From the NCBI GenBank assembly GCA_002371155.1, contig DFGC01000005.1, positions 62,001 through 126,000 on the forward strand: a DNA stretch of 64,000 nt, given 5' to 3'. Of this stretch, positions 60,116-64,000 are shown in pieces. The position numbers and the translations under genes were made by a program. Numbering within the stretch: the first letter of the stretch is position 1; the number at the start of each line of letters is the position of its first letter. This DNA comes from Alphaproteobacteria bacterium UBA3760 (GTDB taxonomy: Bacteria > Pseudomonadota > Alphaproteobacteria > Rs-D84). The notes under the pieces are model-generated. The model was given only the letters and a program-made list of their open reading frames with translations. It was not told the DNA's origin and made no database searches.

Positions 60116-60547
60116 TTATTGTTTGCGTGCCTCGTATTCTTCTTGTTCTTCGACGGTCATGGTTGCCAATGGACGCGCCAACATACGCGATATGCCGATT
60201 TCGTCGCCGGAAATAACACTGTATCCAAATGTGCCGTTTTCCAATCTGTCCAATGCGGAATCAATTTTTTTCAATAAATTGTTGTCGCGTTCAGACATGC
60301 GCAGATTCATTGTTAGTGCCTGTTCTTGGGATGCGTTATCGGCATCGTCGCCACCGCCGTTGTTGATTTCGGAATCAATGCCACGAACGGTGTTTAATAC
60401 ATCAGAATTTCCGTCAATGATTTCTTGTTTTTGTGCCTGTAAAACCTGATAAAAATATGCGCGTTGTTCCAAACACATATATGGTTCAGATTTTTTCGGT
60501 GTGTATTTCGCAGGTAGTTCCAATGTTTTATAGTTTTGTTTTGCCAT
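60116..60547 (-). CDS. dksA: DksA-family RNA polymerase regulator without zinc cysteines
   Basis: 143 residues. DDADNASQEQ is the acidic coiled-coil tip (D-x-x-D-x-A), and GTFGYSVISGDEIGISRMLARPLATMTVEEQ aligns with the C-terminal finger of DksA. The four Zn cysteines of E. coli DksA are Ser, Ser, Thr and Glu here, so it should fold without zinc. DksA binds the secondary channel of RNA polymerase and works with ppGpp. Downstream of trxA in the same operon (34-bp gap). Confidence 0.9.
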   Translation of the reverse strand: MAKQNYKTLELPAKYTPKKSEPYMCLEQRAYFYQVLQAQKQEIIDGNSDVLNTVRGIDSEINNGGGDDADNASQEQALTMNLRMSERDNNLLKKIDSALDRLENGTFGYSVISGDEIGISRMLARPLATMTVEEQEEYEARKQ

Positions 60548-60581
60548 GATTTTTACCTTTTGGGTATTGTATTTTTATTAT

Positions 60582-60899
60582 TTATGATTGCAATTCGTGT
60601 ATCCACGCAATTACGGTTTCTTCGTCCATCAGTCCCGTGCGAGCCTCAATCAAATTGCCGTCGCGAAATGCCAAAATGCTGGGGATACTGCGGATTCCAA
60701 ATTTTGTTGGCGTTTGGCGATTCGTTTCGTCAATCTCGAATTTTACAAAATTGACATTCGAAACCTTGTTCGATACAGATTCAAAAATCGGGCCGAACAT
60801 ACGGCATGGTCCACACCATGTTGCCCAGAAATCAACCAATGTTAAACCGTTTTTTATTGTTTCGGAAAAATTCGCATCCGTTGCGTGTTGTAAAGCCAT
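60582..60899 (-). CDS. trxA: Thioredoxin
   Basis: 105 residues with the redox site WATWCGPCRM and cis-Pro loop GIRSIPSILAF; full thioredoxin fold and length. Reduces disulfides in the cytoplasm with TrxB (28145-29050). Followed by dksA on the same transcript; AAGGAG ribosome site. Confidence 0.97.
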   Translation of the reverse strand: MALQHATDANFSETIKNGLTLVDFWATWCGPCRMFGPIFESVSNKVSNVNFVKFEIDETNRQTPTKFGIRSIPSILAFRDGNLIEARTGLMDEETVIAWIHELQS

Positions 60900-60917
60900 T
60901 TTTTTCTCCTTGGGTTG

Positions 60918-60945
60918 TTGATATTCGGATTGAGTGTATTATAAT
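60918..60945 (+). promoter_or_regulatory. Promoter of the sufS operon
   Basis: TTGATA (60918-60923), 16-bp spacer, TATAAT (60940-60945). Confidence 0.65.
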
Positions 60946-60972
60946 ATTGATGAAATGCAAGGTTTTTCGTAT

Positions 60973-62088
60973 ATGAATGATGTCGTATATTTTGATGCCG
61001 CCGCCAGTTTTTTGAAACCTGAATCCGTGATTGATATTCAGGCGGATTTTCTGCGTCATCGATATGCAAATGCGGGGCGGGGGGTGTGTGCCCGCGCCGG
61101 GGCGGTTGATGATATGGTGGCACATGCACGGCAACGGGTTGCGGATTTTATAAATGCAGATAGTGCCCAGATTGTTTTCACATCAAATGCAACCGATGGA
61201 TTAAATCGAGCAACAAATATTATATTGGCGCAATATGGTCATGATTATTTACCAACGGTTGCGGTGTCTGATTTGGATCATCATTCGGCGCGTTTGCCGT
61301 GGGTGGAAATGTTGGCGCGTGGAAAAATTCGTGAATTATTAAAGTGCGAATTGGACGAAAATTTTGACATAAATATAAAATCTGTGCCGAAATCAGATGT
61401 GTTGGTTATAACGGCGATGTCAAATGTGTTGGGGGCGGCGCAAGATGTCGTGGCGATTATTCGTGCGGCGCGACGCAAAAATCCAAATGTTATAACCATT
61501 GTTGATGCATCGCAATATGTTGTGCATGAAAAGATAGATGTGCGTGCGTGGGATTGTGATTTCTTGGTTTTTTCGGGACATAAAATTGGTGCGGATACCG
61601 GGATTGGAATTTTGTATATTCGTGATGCGGATAAATATATGCCGGATAAGTTTGGTGGTGGTATGGTGTTGCGTGTCGATGATAATATGACAATTTGGAA
61701 TAATGCGCCTGATAAGTTCGAGGCGGGCACTTTGCCATTGACCCAGATTTGTGGATTGGCGGTTGCAATAGATGAATTGGAATCACATCGTCCAAATTTA
61801 GATTTGATTAAATATATGTATGATGGGTTGAAAAAAAATTCGCGTATAAAAATTTTATCATCACGCGATGCCGCCGTTTTGACATTTGTTGTTGATGGTA
61901 TGCATCCGCTGGATTTTGGAACGTATGCGGGGGCAAATGGAATATGTCTGCGCGTGGGAAATATGTGTGCGTCGTGGATTTGTCATGCGTTGGGTGTTGA
62001 TGGGGCTGTTCGTGTGTCGGTTGGACCATGGAATACAAAATTGGACGCAGATAAATTTTTATCGGTGGTTGAAAAAATAGTGAAATAA
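60973..62088 (+). CDS. sufS: Cysteine desulfurase, SufS/CsdA type
   Basis: 371 residues from ATG 60973 (CAAGG upstream at 10 nt); ATG 60955 would add six residues. PLP-binding Lys in LVFSGHKIGADTG, substrate-side SDLDHHSARLPW, and the catalytic Cys in RVGNMCASW. Shorter than E. coli SufS (~406) mainly at the N-terminus. It supplies sulfur for Fe-S clusters, using SufE as acceptor. First of sufS-sufT-sufE; sufBCD are not in the window. Confidence 0.92.
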   Translation: MNDVVYFDAAASFLKPESVIDIQADFLRHRYANAGRGVCARAGAVDDMVAHARQRVADFINADSAQIVFTSNATDGLNRATNIILAQYGHDYLPTVAVSDLDHHSARLPWVEMLARGKIRELLKCELDENFDINIKSVPKSDVLVITAMSNVLGAAQDVVAIIRAARRKNPNVITIVDASQYVVHEKIDVRAWDCDFLVFSGHKIGADTGIGILYIRDADKYMPDKFGGGMVLRVDDNMTIWNNAPDKFEAGTLPLTQICGLAVAIDELESHRPNLDLIKYMYDGLKKNSRIKILSSRDAAVLTFVVDGMHPLDFGTYAGANGICLRVGNMCASWICHALGVDGAVRVSVGPWNTKLDADKFLSVVEKIVK

Positions 62089-62089
62089 A

Positions 62090-62404
62090 ATGTCAAATAT
62101 CAAAGATGATGTTATCGGTGCATTAAAAACTGTGTATGACCCAGAAATTCCAGTGAATATTTGGGATATGGGGTTGGTATATGATATAAAAATCGATGGT
62201 GATAAATGCGATATTATTATGACCTTGACCAGTCCCACATGCCCCATGATGGACGAATTGGTTGCAAATGTAAAAAGTGCGGTTGGAAAATTAGAATCAT
62301 TAAAAACGGTTGATGTGCATTTGGTGTGGGAACCGGCGTGGGATTTGTCGCGTATGTCGGATGCGGCGCGTGTTGAATTGGATTTGATAAACCAAGGATT
62401 ATAA
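62090..62404 (+). CDS. sufT: SufT / MIP18-family Fe-S cluster assembly protein
   Basis: 104 residues. TVYDPEIPVNIWDMGLVYDI and LTSPTCPMMDELV are the two conserved blocks of the DUF59/MIP18 family; the Cys in SPTCPM is the likely cluster or metal ligand. SufT-type proteins aid Fe-S maturation. 1 bp after sufS. Confidence 0.93.
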   Translation: MSNIKDDVIGALKTVYDPEIPVNIWDMGLVYDIKIDGDKCDIIMTLTSPTCPMMDELVANVKSAVGKLESLKTVDVHLVWEPAWDLSRMSDAARVELDLINQGL

Positions 62405-62409
62405 TTTTT

Positions 62410-62772
62410 ATGCAATATGAAAAAATAAAAAAATTTTTAGATTCTTTGGAAAATCCGGTTGATAAATTGGATGCGGTGATGGATTTTGGGCGACAAATGG
62501 AACCTGTGCCGGATGGTGCGCGGTGTTCTGAAATCGCGGGGTGTTCATCGCGTGTTGAATTGTGTGTGTATAATGGGCGAATTTATGGTCGCGCGGATTC
62601 TGGATTGGTTGCGGGAATTGTTGCGATATTGTTGGCGATGGTTGATGGAAAATCATTCGACGATATTAAAAAAATGGATTTGTCACGCGAATTTTCCGGA
62701 TTGGGATTACAGTTGGGTGCCGCCAGATTATCAGGGTTAAATTCTATGATTCGTTTTTTGCAAAATTTATGA
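62410..62772 (+). CDS. sufE: Sulfur acceptor protein SufE
   Basis: 120 residues. The sulfur-carrying Cys is in EIAGCSSRVEL, preceded by VPDGARC and followed by LLAMVDGKSFDDI. It takes persulfide from SufS. 5 bp after sufT. Third gene of the operon, 6 bp before the ftsL-like gene, linking cluster assembly and division genes physically. Confidence 0.93.
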   Translation: MQYEKIKKFLDSLENPVDKLDAVMDFGRQMEPVPDGARCSEIAGCSSRVELCVYNGRIYGRADSGLVAGIVAILLAMVDGKSFDDIKKMDLSREFSGLGLQLGAARLSGLNSMIRFLQNL

Positions 62773-62778
62773 TAGAAT

Positions 62779-63090
62779 ATGTCTGGTAAAAGTGGGACGG
62801 ATATGAACGAAGAACAAAAAATGTTTAGAATTGGTGTTTGTGCGCTGGTTTGTGTGATGTTTTTAATTGTTTTATTGCAGGTGTGTTATAGAACGCAACA
62901 TAAATCGTTGAAATACACAAACGACGCAATCATTGAAACCCAGAAAAAAATTGCGGTCGCCCAGGCGAATTTTGAAACATTGACGAATTCTGGGGTTTTG
63001 TTGAGTGCGGTTTCTATGGTTGTGCCAAATGTTGAAATTATTGGATTCAAAAAATACACAAATATTGAAGATTTACCGTTAAGGAAATAA
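62779..63090 (+). CDS. ftsL: FtsL-like division protein
   Basis: 103 residues from ATG 62779 (ATG 62803, behind GTGGGACGG, would give 95). One membrane helix (GVCALVCVMFLIVLLQVCY) and a following coiled-coil stretch (NDAIIETQKKIAVAQANFETL), directly before ftsI, fit FtsL, which joins FtsB and FtsQ in the divisome. Primary sequence is weakly conserved in this family, so the call rests on size, topology and position. Usually mraZ-rsmH precede ftsL; here sufE does. Confidence 0.72.
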   Translation: MSGKSGTDMNEEQKMFRIGVCALVCVMFLIVLLQVCYRTQHKSLKYTNDAIIETQKKIAVAQANFETLTNSGVLLSAVSMVVPNVEIIGFKKYTNIEDLPLRK

Positions 63091-63093
63091 TAA

Positions 63094-64000
63094 ATGTTCG
63101 AGATAGGAAAGGATATTTATCGGTTTGGTGGACGCGTTGCAAAGCATCGTGATACAGAACGCGTCAGATTGAATGTTGTGTATTCTGTTATTGGTGTTTT
63201 GTTTGTTTTATTTATTGCAAAAACTTTATATTATGGTGTGTTGGGAACGAATCGGTCGGGCAAGGCGGATGTTGCGGGAAATTGGGAAATTACACGCGCC
63301 GATATCGAGGACAGAAACGGTGTGAAATTAGCAAAAAATGTTATCAGTACGAAAATCCAGTTGGTTTCTAAACGCGTAGAAAACCCGGATGCGGTTGCGT
63401 TGTTGGTGCATGAAATTTTTCCGTATAAATATTCTGTGAACCAGGTTCTGGATTGGATTCAACGCGGAAAATATGTTGTGTTAAAAGAACATGCAACCGA
63501 TGCGGAAATTGCGGCATTCCAAGATGCGTTGCGTGCCGCCAAGCGCGAAGCGCGCCAGCAAAAGAAATCTGAACATAAATTGATGGGATTGGAAACCGTG
63601 TCCGAACAAGTGCGTCGTTATCCGAAACATAATCTGTTTGCGCATGCGGTTGGTTTTGTTGGCAAAGAAGGTGTTGGTTTGGATGGTGCGGAAAGAATTT
63701 TCGATTCGTATTTGCGTGAAAATACTGACCCGTTGCGGTTGTCGTTGGATGCACGAATCCAAGAGCAATTCCATACCCGTTTGACCGAGGCGATGAATAC
63801 ATATCATGCCAAGGCTGCGACAGGAATGTTGATGAATGCGCGCACGGGCGAAATGTTGGCGATGGTTTCTTTGCCTGATTATGACCCAGAACGCGTATCG
63901 GCGTATCCGGTTGCGAATCGTATATTCAAACCAATGCGTGATGTATTGGAAATGGGGTCTGTATTCAAAATATTTAATACGGCGATTGCATATGAAAATA
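63094..64000 (+). CDS. ftsI: Penicillin-binding protein FtsI (PBP3), 3' truncated by window
   Basis: Begins at ATG 63094 (AAGGAAAT upstream), 3 bp after the ftsL stop, and stays open to the window end (302 codons). One N-terminal membrane helix (~residues 33-55), a periplasmic pedestal, GEMLAMVSLPDYDPE (typical PBP2b/FtsI) and EMGSVFKIFN, the SxxK active-site serine and lysine. It is the septal transpeptidase. Confidence 0.93.
   Translation, partial: MFEIGKDIYRFGGRVAKHRDTERVRLNVVYSVIGVLFVLFIAKTLYYGVLGTNRSGKADVAGNWEITRADIEDRNGVKLAKNVISTKIQLVSKRVENPDAVALLVHEIFPYKYSVNQVLDWIQRGKYVVLKEHATDAEIAAFQDALRAAKREARQQKKSEHKLMGLETVSEQVRRYPKHNLFAHAVGFVGKEGVGLDGAERIFDSYLRENTDPLRLSLDARIQEQFHTRLTEAMNTYHAKAATGMLMNARTGEMLAMVSLPDYDPERVSAYPVANRIFKPMRDVLEMGSVFKIFNTAIAYEN

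Overview
The window is a dense stretch of chromosome from an AT-rich bacterium, most probably an alphaproteobacterium. The lineage call rests on family content: an AddB-type nuclease C-terminus, a MucR/Ros-type regulator, an RHH_4-type ribbon-helix-helix protein, SecB beside MltA and a DUF721 protein, and DksA, FtsK, LptG and outer-membrane-barrel genes. The composition and the many Cys-rich secreted proteins of unknown function would suit a host-associated or gut lineage, but nothing here fixes the genus. I see no tRNA, rRNA, CRISPR array, integrase of a mobile element, or phage module.

Layout. 1-1436: end of addB and convergent xthA. 1439-6269: operon of three tandem paralogous AMP-forming acyl ligases. 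6266-10138: lipoprotein, mnmE-ruvA, yebC and ruvC, with several 80-85 bp palindromic repeat elements between genes and a shorter GC-rich one inside mnmE. 10717-17709: a large secreted Cys-rich protein, a cluster of palindromes, a DUF721 protein, mltA, secB, an MFS transporter and recA. 17768-23768: six glycosyltransferase-type genes, presumably for surface polysaccharide. 23829-34092: typA, two small basic proteins behind a near-consensus promoter, trxB-serS, lptG-small membrane protein-xerD-J-domain protein, greA-mutL. 34184-45410: secreted protein, yajC-secD-secF with an inactivated S41-type protein and a PAP2 phosphatase, ftsK, two outer-membrane barrels, rarA. 45483-56287: MucR-like regulator, a membrane GH24 lysozyme/TPR protein, a fused YbeY-Lnt protein, an unusual four-gene operon (membrane protein, HNH-like, SUKH-like, RHH), trmB, gltX, hemolysin III and a Gly-rich secreted protein. 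56557-64000: thrS without a TGS domain, two envelope proteins, tatA, a Cys-less dksA with trxA, sufS-sufT-sufE, and ftsL-ftsI running off the end.

Expression signals are unusually legible. Sigma70-type promoters with TATAAT, often in the extended form TGnTATAAT, and hairpin-plus-T-run terminators delimit most operons. At least three genes (ruvC, ftsK and the membrane gene at 51622) have a -10 box 6-8 nt before the ATG, implying leaderless messages. greA and lptG appear to share one palindromic -35 hexamer.

The points most worth following are the YbeY-Lnt fusion, the GH24-TPR protein, the HNH-like/SUKH-like operon, the palindromic elements (including one inside mnmE), the 10-bp word ATGCGTATAG found six times, and loss of zinc ligands in both the MucR-like and DksA-like regulators.
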